This document shows, piece after piece, positions 55,013-64,000 of a stretch of 64,000 nucleotides of DNA. The stretch covers positions 24,443,227 through 24,507,226 of the forward strand of contig JAOANR010000003.1 in assembly GCA_030278955.1 (NCBI GenBank), written 5' to 3'. The position numbers and the translations under genes are program-made. Position 1 is the first letter of the stretch; every line of letters starts with the position of its first letter. This DNA comes from Hygrophila difformis. Its lineage: Eukaryota > Streptophyta > Magnoliopsida > Lamiales > Acanthaceae. The notes beneath the pieces are model-generated. The model saw nothing but the letters and a program-made list of their open reading frames with translations, made no database searches and was not told the DNA's origin.

Positions 55013-56664
55013 ATACTGATCGTCCCGAGCAGTCAGAGTCAATGTTCGAAAGAACACGGGCTCTGCATATTCAATTCATTTTCGTGGCTTCATAAATCAC
55101 ATTCTTTTTGGATTGAGATAAGACAATCAAAAACTACAAGTATTAAGTTCCCTTGATTGCAGTGTTTAATGAAATGATACTTGCTCACTAAATCGGGCCT
55201 ACAAATCAAACATTATCATCAACCCTTCATGGATATCATGTTTGAAAGATGCAAGGATTAAAAATTAGAATTAAGGCATGACATGAACATGTGCAATGAG
55301 ACAGAGCCTCACATATAAGAGAATCGGAAAGATCACTCACTCTCAATTGGGGTTTAATCAGTGAACACTCAAAATCAAATTTAATTAAATTATCCCATAA
55401 GCTTGCAATCAGACCAACTCGCCACCGGCTCATTTCCTCAAATCGAGATCATGAGGTCTTATTTAAGGGTTGTAATGGGGCATACGGTTGCAACATTAGG
55501 TAGGAAAGGGAATTATTGGGCTAAGAAGTGGCAAGAATTTATTCTATCATAACTTGGCATTTTTATTTAAAAATTTATAATCATCATTATTTCTTTCTTT
55601 TGCTTTTCTCTTTCTATTGCATGACATTAGACTATGTCTAATTTGTCATTTGCAATTTATTTGTGTTGAATGGAATTCAACTCTCTCTCTCTCTCTCTTT
55701 TTTTTTTGATCGGATTTTTGAATACCGATTGAAATTTTTGTTGATGATCAAAAATTGTAATGCCTTGATAGAATTCATTCTTGCACACTTGGGTTTGAAT
55801 ATGTTTGATCTTTTTAGAAGGCTAGGAATAATATAGAGGGCTTCAAAGAAAAATTAGGCTTAAGGCTCAAATTGGTTGATCCTAAAGGGGAAAATATTTT
55901 TGGGTTTGGATTTCAAAAGAAGGCCAAAAATTTGGGTTTTTCTAAGTGCCTCGATCATATGCTCGATTTCGGGAATATGGCATGGTCTTGAATCGGTCCC
56001 AATTGCAAGTTCTAGTTTCCTTTAATCAAAATGATTCACACATCAAAGAAAGTGAATGAGTAAAAGTGACTCATGGCTCAAACCTCACAGGTTGGATTGA
56101 TTCATGTCATACAGTATTCTCAAATTTATTCAAAGCTTAATTCTAACAATTTATTCAATCGAAATCTCTAACATGCAGATTTATTACCCAATAAGCTGAT
56201 CGCATCATTAATTTTTTATAGCTCAAAACCTTAGGAATTCATTTCATGCGTGTCTTCAATTATATTATCCCAATTTAAAAGTTTGAAATTTTAATCACAA
56301 GCCTAAATTCAACATGTGAATTTAGAGCAGGTTTATGCACATTTTGCTGGTTATTTAATTGAAAGCAGTAAAGAGGCACTGCTGACATACTAGGTATGTC
56401 AACAGCATATTTTTGGCCTGACAGTCACTTATTCATCTCGGACTGTACAGACATCTTTTTCAAACGGAAAGCAATAAAGATTTGTTCAGTGGTCTCAAAA
56501 GCTGAGTTCCATTTTGGGGAAAGCAGTAAATTACATCCGAGACAAGAGATTCTCGTGCAGTTAGTACAAATCTGCACACACAAAAGGAGAACTCCCTTGC
56601 AAGATACTAATACTAACACGGAAATAAAATAAAGCAAAGTAAACTGGGATTCATCCTTCTTCCT
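55013..56664. other. Athila-2 noncoding region between the F-box-like ORF and the LTR
   Basis: No supported gene. A CT dinucleotide and T run lies at about 55680-55709. Confidence 0.4.
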
Positions 56665-57328
56665 TCAGAACATATATCTGGCCCAGTGGATGTAGCTGGT
56701 CAACTCACACCGCAGACACCAACCATGATGGTCCCTCATGGGCTCGTGCCTCCTTGGGCAGTAGACTCTGGCTCCTTGACCAGCCCATAGGTATAGAGTG
56801 TCTGGGTTGTCTGCCATCCATGCGAGGACGTTGGTGGACGTATACTGAAGAATTGACCTGTGCGTCACCATTCTCTCAATCATTCTGATCCCTTGCTCGA
56901 CCTGGCCTTCATCCGTCTTGCTCATAAGCATCAACCCGCGGGTGAAGATTGACGCCTTATGGTTGTCCTCAAGTCCTGGGCGCAGCAGTTCACAGGCGTG
57001 CTCCTCATTCCCTTCTGCAAATGCCATGAGTGCTGGAATGATCTGGAGATTAAAGTTTCCTGCCGCTACACATGTTCGCAGGAATCTCTCCTTCTGCCGA
57101 CGAATCCTTTCTTGCCATCTCTTCACAGTGGAGGAGTCAACCTCGCATCGCCTGTACACGATGGCAAGGTTTCCAGCATCCCTGAGCTTCTTGCATGTCT
57201 GTTGTGCGGTAAACACCTCCCTGATTTCATCCTCTCCTATTCGGGAGAGAATTTCACCAAGGAGTTCGAGTGGCAAGTCCAGCAGCTGGGTTCCTTCGGG
57301 TGCAGGATCTGGTATGGGAAGATTACCC
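56665..57328 (-). CDS. F-box-like ORF in the accessory (env-like) position of Athila-2
   Basis: Open from a splice-acceptor-like TTATCTTTTCAG (AG at 57329-57330) to the TAG-type end at 56665, about 220 residues, with no break. It starts GNLPIPDPAPEGTQ, then LLDLPLELLGEILSRIGEDE, an F-box N-terminus, with FTAQQTCKKLRDAGNLAIVY completing the F-box pattern. A helical region follows (FLRTCVAAGNFNLQIIPALM, then EEHACELLRPGLEDNHKAS), similar in style to plant F-box proteins with Sel1/TPR-like repeats (At2g35280 type). The end has a Cys/His cluster (YCPRRHEP, HHGWCLRCEL). There is no ATG near the F-box, so a spliced mRNA is likely. F-box proteins are substrate adaptors of SCF ubiquitin ligases; that role here is inference. 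Confidence 0.6.
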
Positions 57329-57397
57329 CTGAAAAGATAAGAAGCGATGAATCCAATTTTTATATAATTTTCAGAAATTATTCAAGTTCAGAAACCA

Positions 57398-57412
57398 ACA
57401 TCCTCACATTTA
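57398..57412 (-). other. Purine-tract copy before the F-box-like ORF
   Basis: On the minus strand TAAATGTGAGGATGT, identical over its length to the tract at 54998-55012, about 70 nt before the splice-acceptor-like site of the F-box-like ORF. Confidence 0.65.
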
Positions 57413-58546
57413 GAGCTTTGCTCTAGATGTGAGGTTATTAAATTTCCAACTTGAATTTTTTAATATAAAGCATAGCTAAAATAAATTTTTATGAAATGAT
57501 AGGGGTCATTGGGCCCCTATATATTTTTAATGGGCCATTGGGCCCAAAGAATTTTTAATTTTATTAAACAAGTCCGAGACACTTGTTGAAAATGGGATGG
57601 GATGGAATGATGGAGATGGAATGCTCGAATATTGGAATGTGCAATGAAGACGTGGCGAAGTGGATCTGCTATTTCTGGATAGCTTGGACTGTTCGGACAG
57701 TTAAAGCATTCCAAAAGTTTGCAAACACTGTTTTTAATTTTAAAATGGTTGACTCATTTTATTTAATAAAAGTGGGATGTGAGTGGTCCCATTTTTTATT
57801 TTTGAAACGGATAGCAGTTAGGTGACAAAAATACTGCTATTTTACTCACACTAGTGTTCCATTGGGAATAAAAGATAAGTCAATCATTAAATAAAAATAA
57901 CTCTTTTTGTCTTTTTCCAAAGGGTTGCTTTTATTAAAAGTGGAAGCTTCTTATGGGGTGTTTGTACTATGTTTCCATAAACAAACAAATATTTATTCCC
58001 ATGAAATCTCTAACATGGGAACAAGTGTACCAAAAAGATCTTACCTCTTTTATTACACCAAAACAACACTGTAGAAGTCACATCAAGATCAAACAACCAA
58101 TAACATCAAGATATTAAAAAACAATACCCAAATGTTCATCAGTTCTTCTTTCTCAGTTTTATCTTCAAAATTTTGTAAACCATTAACAGATTTCAAAACA
58201 TCTAAAGTCAAACGTGCACACAAACTACATTATGCGATTCACATACCAAAATAAAGACAAAAGAAACAAGAAAGTAACAAGAGCCATGAACGGGGGGGGG
58301 GGGGGGGGGGGGATGGGTTTACCCTGCCCTCCTTGGCTCGGGTCTAGGCACGGGTCCAAGGTTTGGGAGGAGTCCATAAAATCGGTCCATGGTTTCCCCT
58401 TAGAAAAAGGAATGATATGGTTGCGAAGAACACGTGGTGTTCGTTCGGAAGAGAAGAAAATGGAAGGAGGGAGCAGAAGAAGTTGAAATGACAAGTGAAA
58501 GTGGGAGAAAACTGGTGAGGGTGGGGGGTATAAATACTAAAACTTT
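57413..58546. other. Noncoding stretch between accessory ORF and array
   Basis: No supported gene. It holds a G run at 58292-58312, listed separately. Confidence 0.4.
58292..58312 (+). repeat. 21-nt poly-G run
   Basis: An uninterrupted run of 21 G, with GGGTT and GGAGG pieces nearby. It could form a G-quadruplex, and it could also be an assembly length error. Confidence 0.85.
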
Positions 58547-58857
58547 TGTCGTGGAACCCTAAACTTTGTCGCGGAACAGGGTTCCGTGACAAAGGCATAG
58601 CGACATTAGAGAGGTCGCGGAGCTGGGGCTTGGTCGCGGAGCAGCGCTGCGCGACAAAGTCATCGCGACAAAGTTTAGTATGGAGACAAAGTCAACGAGG
58701 GTTGTGTCGCGGAGCAGGGCTTGGTCGCGGAGCCATGCTCCGCGACAAGGTGCATCGCGACAATCAACAGAGAAAGTTAAGGACAGAAGGGGGTTTGTCA
58801 CGGAACAGGGCCTGGTCGCGATGCATGACATCGCGACAAAGGACCTTCCGCGACAAA
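58547..58857. repeat. TGTCGCGGA palindrome array after Athila-2 pol
   Basis: About eight TGTCGCGGA or GGTCGCGGAGC half-sites with partners GTTCCGTGACAAAGG, GCGCGACAAAGTC, ATGCTCCGCGACAAGG and CATCGCGACAAAG. Several form hairpins (for example GTCGCGGAGC / GCTCCGCGAC around 58725-58746). The array lies between pol and the F-box-like ORF, as array 2 lies between pol and ORF A in Athila-1. Confidence 0.82.
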
Positions 58858-59210
58858 GAATTTTGAATTTTCAAATTTTCTTGGACTGGGCCCGAGTGTG
58901 ATGTTGGGCCTGAGTCCATTTTATTTGATTAGGGCTGAATAAATTTAGTCCAAATAAATTCAAAATGCTGGGCTAAAAATTTAATAATCCACTTGCATAA
59001 AATTAGGTTGGGTTAGTTCCATTTATCTGTGAATTTTATTCCGGGTATTGAATTTCTTCAAATTCCGAAAGCGTTTTCTCAGGCTTATGGAACTAATCCA
59101 ACCAAGAACCTGGTTTTTCCATGTTACTCTTATCTGCTCCTTTTTTTTGATGGTTCCGAGCTTTCTGCAAGACAGATAAATGAAATGCATTAGATTTTCT
59201 CCAAATATCA

Positions 59211-59225
59211 ACATCCTCACATTTA
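59211..59225 (-). other. Purine-tract copy just after Athila-2 pol
   Basis: On the minus strand TAAATGTGAGGATGT, the third copy of this tract, about 135 nt downstream of the pol stop. Confidence 0.65.
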
Positions 59226-59360
59226 GAGTCTTAGTACTCTAAATGTTTAATTGATCTTTGGGTACTTTTTGTTATGAAGTAAGTACTTTATATATATAAA
59301 ATGAAATTTTTGTGTTTTTAATGCTGTTTCTTATTGGGTGTAAGCCGGGTCTGCCACTGT

Positions 59361-60839
59361 TTAGCTTTCTTTCTCCGGATCGAACTGTCCGATGTACTCC
59401 TTCAATCGATGTCCATTCACCACTATGTTGCCCTTGTCAGTTCGGATCCTGACGGCTCCATTTTGAAACACTTCCAGCACTTCATGTGGTCCTTCCCATC
59501 TGGATTTAAGCTTTCCAGGGAACAGCTTCAACCTAGAATTGAACAATAATACATTTTGACCAACATAGAAATGCTTAGGCTTAATCCTGCGATCGTGCAA
59601 CTTCTGGGTCCGCTCCTTATAGATTCGAGAGCTTTCATAAGCTAATGCTCGTATTTCCTCAATTTCATTGAGGTCTAACTTGCGTTTGCTTTGAGCAACT
59701 TTCGGATCGAAGTTAAGCGTTTTGACGGCCCAGTAAGCCTTGTGCTCTAACTCTACAGGCAAATGACAGGCTTTTCCGAAGACAAGTCTGTAAGGGGACA
59801 TCCCAATGGGAGTCTTAAATGCTGTGCGGTATGCCCATAGAGCATCATTGAGCTTACGTGCCCAGTCCTTACGGGTTATCCCGACAGTGGCTTCGAGTAT
59901 GTGCTTGATTTCGCGATTGGATACTTCGACTTGACCACTAGTCTGAGGGTGGTAAGGCGTGCCTATCTTATGGAGGATCCCATTTTTACTCATTAAGGTT
60001 TCAAAAGCTTTATTAATAAAGTGTGTTCCTCCATCAGATATCACCACCCTAGGTACGCCAAATCGACTGAAAATGTTGTTCTTGAGGAACTTGATAACTT
60101 GGCTACCATCATTGGTCGGTAATGCGACAGCCTCAACCCATTTGGACACGTAATCGACAGCCACCAAGATATAGTAGTTTCCACCAGATGGTGGAAACGG
60201 TCCCATGAAGTCAATGCCCCATACATCGAAAATCTCAAGTGTGAGAATTCCCTTTTGAGGCATCTCATCCCTCTTGGAGATGTTTCCTAATCTTTGGCAT
60301 TTGTCGCAACCTTTCACAAATGTCCTGCAATCCTCATAGATGTGAGGCCTATAAAATCCACATTCGAGGACCTTGTGGGCCGTTCGAGCGGGACCATGGT
60401 GACCTCCATATTCTGATTCATGGCATTTTTTGACAATTTGATAGGCTTCATGCTCGGTCACACATCGCCTGATTATTGAATCGGCGCAGTGTTTGAAGAG
60501 ATAAGGTTCTTCCCAGAAGTAACTTAATACATCTCGTTTGAACTTATTCCTCTGATGATAGTTCGAAAACTTTGGGGTTATTCCGCACGCCAAGAAGTTA
60601 GCGATGTCGGAAAACCATGGACAAGCTTGATTGTGTAGATGCAATGCGAACAACTGTTCGTCCGGAAACTCTTCATTAACGGCTTCTTCCTTTTTATCAT
60701 TATCTAATCGAGATAAGTGGTCAGCAGCACCATTATCTCGACCTCGCCTATCTTTTATTATGATGTCGAATTCTTGCAACAGAAGTACCCACCTGATTAA
60801 TCGAGGTTTTGCATCTTGCTTGCTAAACAAGTATCTCAA
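59361..60839 (-). CDS. Athila-2 RNase H C-terminus and integrase
   Basis: A 492-codon open frame. RNase H end ([34 protein letters not shown]), then integrase with HHCC zinc finger ([36 protein letters not shown]). The catalytic core has [29 protein letters not shown] and [14 protein letters not shown], giving D, D and E. The C-terminal domain has [20 protein letters not shown] 1-nt deletion near 60885-60900 separates it from the upstream RT/RNase H frame. Confidence 0.9.
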   Translation of the reverse strand: MRYLFSKQDAKPRLIRWVLLLQEFDIIIKDRRGRDNGAADHLSRLDNDKKEEAVNEEFPDEQLFALHLHNQACPWFSDIANFLACGITPKFSNYHQRNKFKRDVLSYFWEEPYLFKHCADSIIRRCVTEHEAYQIVKKCHESEYGGHHGPARTAHKVLECGFYRPHIYEDCRTFVKGCDKCQRLGNISKRDEMPQKGILTLEIFDVWGIDFMGPFPPSGGNYYILVAVDYVSKWVEAVALPTNDGSQVIKFLKNNIFSRFGVPRVVISDGGTHFINKAFETLMSKNGILHKIGTPYHPQTSGQVEVSNREIKHILEATVGITRKDWARKLNDALWAYRTAFKTPIGMSPYRLVFGKACHLPVELEHKAYWAVKTLNFDPKVAQSKRKLDLNEIEEIRALAYESSRIYKERTQKLHDRRIKPKHFYVGQNVLLFNSRLKLFPGKLKSRWEGPHEVLEVFQNGAVRIRTDKGNIVVNGHRLKEYIGQFDPEKES

Positions 60840-60877
60840 TGCAGAGTGATCGGTGTATACTATAGTCTTCGTACATA

Positions 60878-61585
60878 TCAGATACTGTCTGAACTTGTCA
60901 AACGGAAGACTACAGCATACATCTCTTTCTCCGTTGTGGTGTAGTTAATTTGGGCTTCATTCAGGGCATGACTTGCGTAATGAATTACGCAGTGTCTCCC
61001 ATCCTTATGTTGTCCAAGAACTGCGCCTACTGCGAGACCACTAGCATCGCACATTACCTCGAAAGGCAGTGACCAATCGGGTGGTTGCACTATCGGTGCA
61101 GAAACCAACATCTTCTTGAGCGTATCAAAGGCTTGGACACACGCTTCATTTATTAAGAAGGGATTTTCTTTACAAAGCAAGTTAGTGAGCGGCTTGGCAA
61201 TTTTAGAGAAATCCTTAATGAATCTCCGGTAAAAACCGGCATGCCCTAAGAAGCTCCTAACTGATTTGATAGAATTAGGGAGAGGGAGATTGGAAATGAT
61301 GGAAACTTTGGCTGGATCAACTTCAATGCCTGCACGAGAAATGCGATGACCTAACACTATGCCCTCAGTGACCATAAAATGGCACTTTTCCCAATTTAAA
61401 ACCAAGTTAGTGTCCTCGCACCTCTTTAAAATCTTAGCAAGATTAGTCAAACATCCATCAAATGTATCTCCATATATAGAGAAGTCATCCATGAAGACCT
61501 CAATGCATTTTTCGATAAATTCAGAGAATATAGACATCATGCATCTTTGAAAAGTAGCTGGTGCATTGCAAAGACCAAAAGGCAT
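60878..61585 (-). pseudogene. Athila-2 reverse transcriptase palm to RNase H start
   Basis: Starts with MPFGLCNAPATFQRCMMSIF and has EVFMDDFSIYG (active site), WEKCHFMVTEGIVLGHRISR, VRSFLGHAGFYRRFIKDFSK and [20 protein letters not shown]. It ends out of frame after EKEMYAVVF because of a 1-nt loss near 60885-60900. It overlaps the end of the upstream frame, from which it is separated by another 1-nt loss. Confidence 0.9.
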
Positions 61586-63222
61586 GCGCCTATAGGCAAA
61601 AGTGCCATAAGGGCAAGTAAAAGTAGTTTTTCGAGATCCTCACTGGCGATCACTATTTGATTGTACCCAGAATAGCCATCTAAAAAACAATAAAATGCCC
61701 TTCCCGCCAATCGTTCCAACATTTGATCGATAAAAGGTAAAGGGAAATGGTCCTTGCGAGTTGCCTCGTTTAACTTCTGGTAGTCTATACAGACTCTCCA
61801 TCCGGTGACTGGGCGCGTGGCAATTTCCTCCCCTTGTTCATTCTGCGTAATGCACATCCCACCCCGCTTCGGAACGACCTGCACAGGACTAACCCATTTG
61901 CTATCAGAAATCGGGTATATAATACCGGCGTCTAACAGCTTGATCACTTCCTTTCTTACCACTTCTTGCATGGGTGGGTTCAATCTTCGTTGGGGCTGGC
62001 GAGAGGCCTTGAAATTCTCCTCCATTAAAATCCTGTGCATACAAACAGAACGGCTTATTCCTTTGATATCAGAAATGGTCCAACCGATTGCACGCACATA
62101 ATTTTTAAGAACGGCCACCAGAGCATTTTCTTGCTCTTGGGAGAGCTTAGCCGAAACAATCACAGGTAATTTTTTATGTTCTGCGAGAAACGCGTACTTG
62201 AGATGATCGGGTAATGTTTTAAGTTCGAGCTCTGGTGGGCATTCAACGGAAGGGAGTAATTTGCGAGAATTAGATGGGAGAAGATCAATTTTACCTTCCG
62301 GACCCTGCATCAGTACAGGATCCGCCTCCTCTTGGTCGGAGTCGTCATGGAAGTCTGTGCCGTCAAACTCCTCCAAATCCCCTGTTTCGGGATCGGCAAA
62401 GTGAACGGACTTGCATTTTTGGTGCTCCACGCCAGCAGGCTTCAGTACCTGCTTTGAAATCTCATCCAGCATCATTTCATGATCAAATCCCGAGTCAAGC
62501 TCTCTCTCCTCACAATCAATTTCCTCTCCACTATCTATTACAGAAAACATGGAACAAGCTCCTTCATTTGGAAACTTCTGCAGCTGCTCCATATCAAAGG
62601 TGATTTCCTCGCCATCGACCCTCAATGTGACCTTTCCAGATTTAGCATCAATTAGTGCACCACCAGTGGCCAGGAATGGGCGTCCGAGAATGAGTGGCAT
62701 TTCAGAATCTTCTTCAATGTCGAGGATAATGAAGTCAACCGGGAAGAGAACCTGGCCGGTTTTGACCACAACATCCTTGAGGATTCCTACGGGCTGAGTG
62801 ATTGATCTGTCTGCGAGCTGCAGTCTCATCTTGATTGGTTGAATCTCTCCAAGCTTAAGGCGGATTGCCATAGCTAGTGGCATCACATTGATGCTCGATC
62901 CTAAATCACAAAGCCCCATACTCACTTTGGCCTTTCCGAATTGTAGTGGAAGTGTGCAACATCCGGGGTCCTCTTTCTTTTCGGGCAATCTCCTCTGAAC
63001 TATGGCACTGCATGTGCTGTTGAGAATAATCACCTCCTCCTGCTCGACCTGCCTTTTTCCTGAAATCAATTCTTTCAAGAACTTAGCATAGATGGGCATT
63101 TCGGAAATCATTTCTGTGAGAGGAATGGTTATCTCTACAGACTTTAATCGTTCCAGAAATTTCTTGAATTTAAGATCATGTTCCTTATTTTTAAGACGTG
63201 CAGGATAAGGAATCCTAGGCAT
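61537..63222 (-). pseudogene. Athila-2 protease and N-terminal reverse transcriptase
   Basis: A 561-codon frame. IPYPARLKNKEHDLKFKKFL starts the pre-protease segment; the protease has GLCDLGSSINVMP with its Asp codon at 62905-62907 and MPLILGRPFLATGGALIDA. An acidic linker follows, then the RT start (VIKLLDAGIIYPISDSKWVS, GWRVCIDYQKLNEATRKDHF, FYCFLDGYSGYNQI). A one-base loss in a T run at about 61628-61632 (A run on the minus strand) then shifts the frame, leaving an unrelated hydrophobic tail. Confidence 0.9.
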
Positions 63223-64000
63223 GTGCTTGTTATTATCTACTTGTTTTTGTGGTAAAGGGAAGGAAGTTGTACCTCCACCTGTACCCTTATCTTTTTCAGC
63301 CGTTTCAGGTGCAGCGTCAGTCTGCAGATTGGCTGTTTCTTTTTCGGCTTCCTTTTCATTCTCCTCAACGTCACTTTCCAGTTCATTTCCTTGTACCAGT
63401 TTCTCCTTGCCCTTGGGTACTTACAGAACTTTACCAGACTTCAGTGTGATGGCCTTACACTGAGGATTTTTCTCAGCAGCACTGGGTAGAGTTCCTTGGT
63501 TTCTTTTCTGCATTTCCTTGGCCATTTGTGTAACCTGCGTCTCCACGTTCCGGATAGAAGACTGCAACTGAGTGTTGATTTCCTTTTGACTGGTGATAAA
63601 GTCAGTCATGAGGGTCTCCAATCTGGAAGGGGGTTTCTGCTGGTTCTGGTTCCAATTCTGGTTCTGACCTTGGTTTTGGCCAAACTGATTCTGATTCTGA
63701 TTGGGGACAAACTGATTCTGTGGCTGCTGGAAGTTTTGGAAATTTTGGTTTTGGGGTGGCCTAGCTAGAATTTGAGGCTGAAAGCCTGGGTTAAAGTGCT
63801 GGGGCCTTGGTTGGTTGAACTGCTGTGGCTGGGTTAACAGGTGGGAATTCAAGGCATTGTTGTTGGAATATGAGAGGTTCGGGTGCCGATTTTGGAATCC
63901 ACCTGCATAGTTACAACTTTCATTTGCCACTTGCTGACAGGATTCAGTGGAATGCGGGCCTTGGCAAGTCCCGCAAATAGCTTCAGCATTCTGAGCCTGT
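63223..64000 (-). pseudogene. Athila-2 gag C-terminal part, runs off the window edge
   Basis: Open from the edge to a TAA at 63421-63423. It begins AQNAEAICGTCQGPHSTESC, with zinc knuckle CX2CX3HX4C at 63937-63975, then an Asn/Gln-rich region (QNQNFQNFQQPQNQ) and the Athila motif NPQCKAITLKSGKVL. The TAA lies in frame with the charged linker (VPKGKEKLVQGNELESD) that leads into the protease frame, so it interrupts a continuous gag-pol frame. Confidence 0.85.

Larger units (their letters stand above)
50240..64000 (-). mobile_element. Athila-2: younger Athila-like element, minus strand, partial
   Basis: Read on the minus strand from the right edge: gag end, protease, RT, RNase H, integrase, purine-tract copy, palindrome array, purine-tract copy, F-box-like ORF, purine tract and 3' LTR-like region. 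The 5' LTR and most of gag lie beyond 64000. Pol has only one stop and two 1-nt frameshifts, against many in Athila-1. Its left end interrupts the Athila-1 3' LTR, which implies nesting and a younger age. Confidence 0.78.

Overview
The window is nuclear DNA from a flowering plant, probably a eudicot and possibly an asterid; the species cannot be fixed from the sequence. The evidence is a spliced plant gene, a fragment of a second one, and wall-to-wall plant transposable elements: Copia/SIRE, Gypsy/Tat, two Gypsy/Athila-like elements, L1-type LINEs, a tRNA-type SINE, Stowaway, Tourist-like and hAT-type MITEs, and a Helitron helicase remnant. Several insertions have exact target-site duplications (TSDs). 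I saw no rRNA, tRNA, CRISPR or prokaryotic operon features.

Layout. 1-1948: 3' end of a decayed SIRE-like Copia element (gag scrap, purine tracts, 3' LTR). 2021-2395: the last two exons of a HOTHEAD-like GMC oxidoreductase, cut off upstream by that LTR. 2460-16879: a complete but broken Tat-lineage Gypsy element with TSD ACTAC. It has a second RNase H and a 5.7-kb tail holding an antisense plant-mobile-domain gene and a GATGGCGGC-rich array. 17285-18194: LINE RNase H fragment and Stowaway MITE. 18892-20485: the only intact host gene, a 71-residue COA5/PET191 cytochrome c oxidase assembly protein in three exons on the minus strand, with a GC-AG second intron. 20775-26880: a truncated LINE tail and a full-length L1-like LINE at the same target site. 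26906-32047: SINE, three MITEs, LTR-like remnants and a possible small transcription unit. 32240-33800: Helitron helicase remnant with a duplicated C-terminal part.

34686-50239: an old Athila-like element (Athila-1). Downstream of pol it carries two tandem, divergent copies of a plant-transposon-associated ORF (Transposase_32/PF20167-like), and it has three arrays of GCGCC hairpin repeats. 50240-64000 and beyond: a younger Athila-like element (Athila-2) on the minus strand, apparently inserted into the Athila-1 3' LTR. It has a lightly damaged gag-pol, an F-box-like ORF in the downstream (env-like) position, and arrays of a different palindrome built on TTGTCGCGGAAC.

The most interesting pattern is shared by the two Athila-like elements. 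In each, GC-rich palindrome arrays of unrelated sequence sit about 300-650 nt into the LTR and again before an accessory ORF downstream of pol, and copies of the purine tract AARTGTGAGGATG lie near the accessory modules. This suggests recurrent modular growth of the region between pol and the 3' LTR. Almost every retroelement ORF here is interrupted; breaks are described and not repaired.
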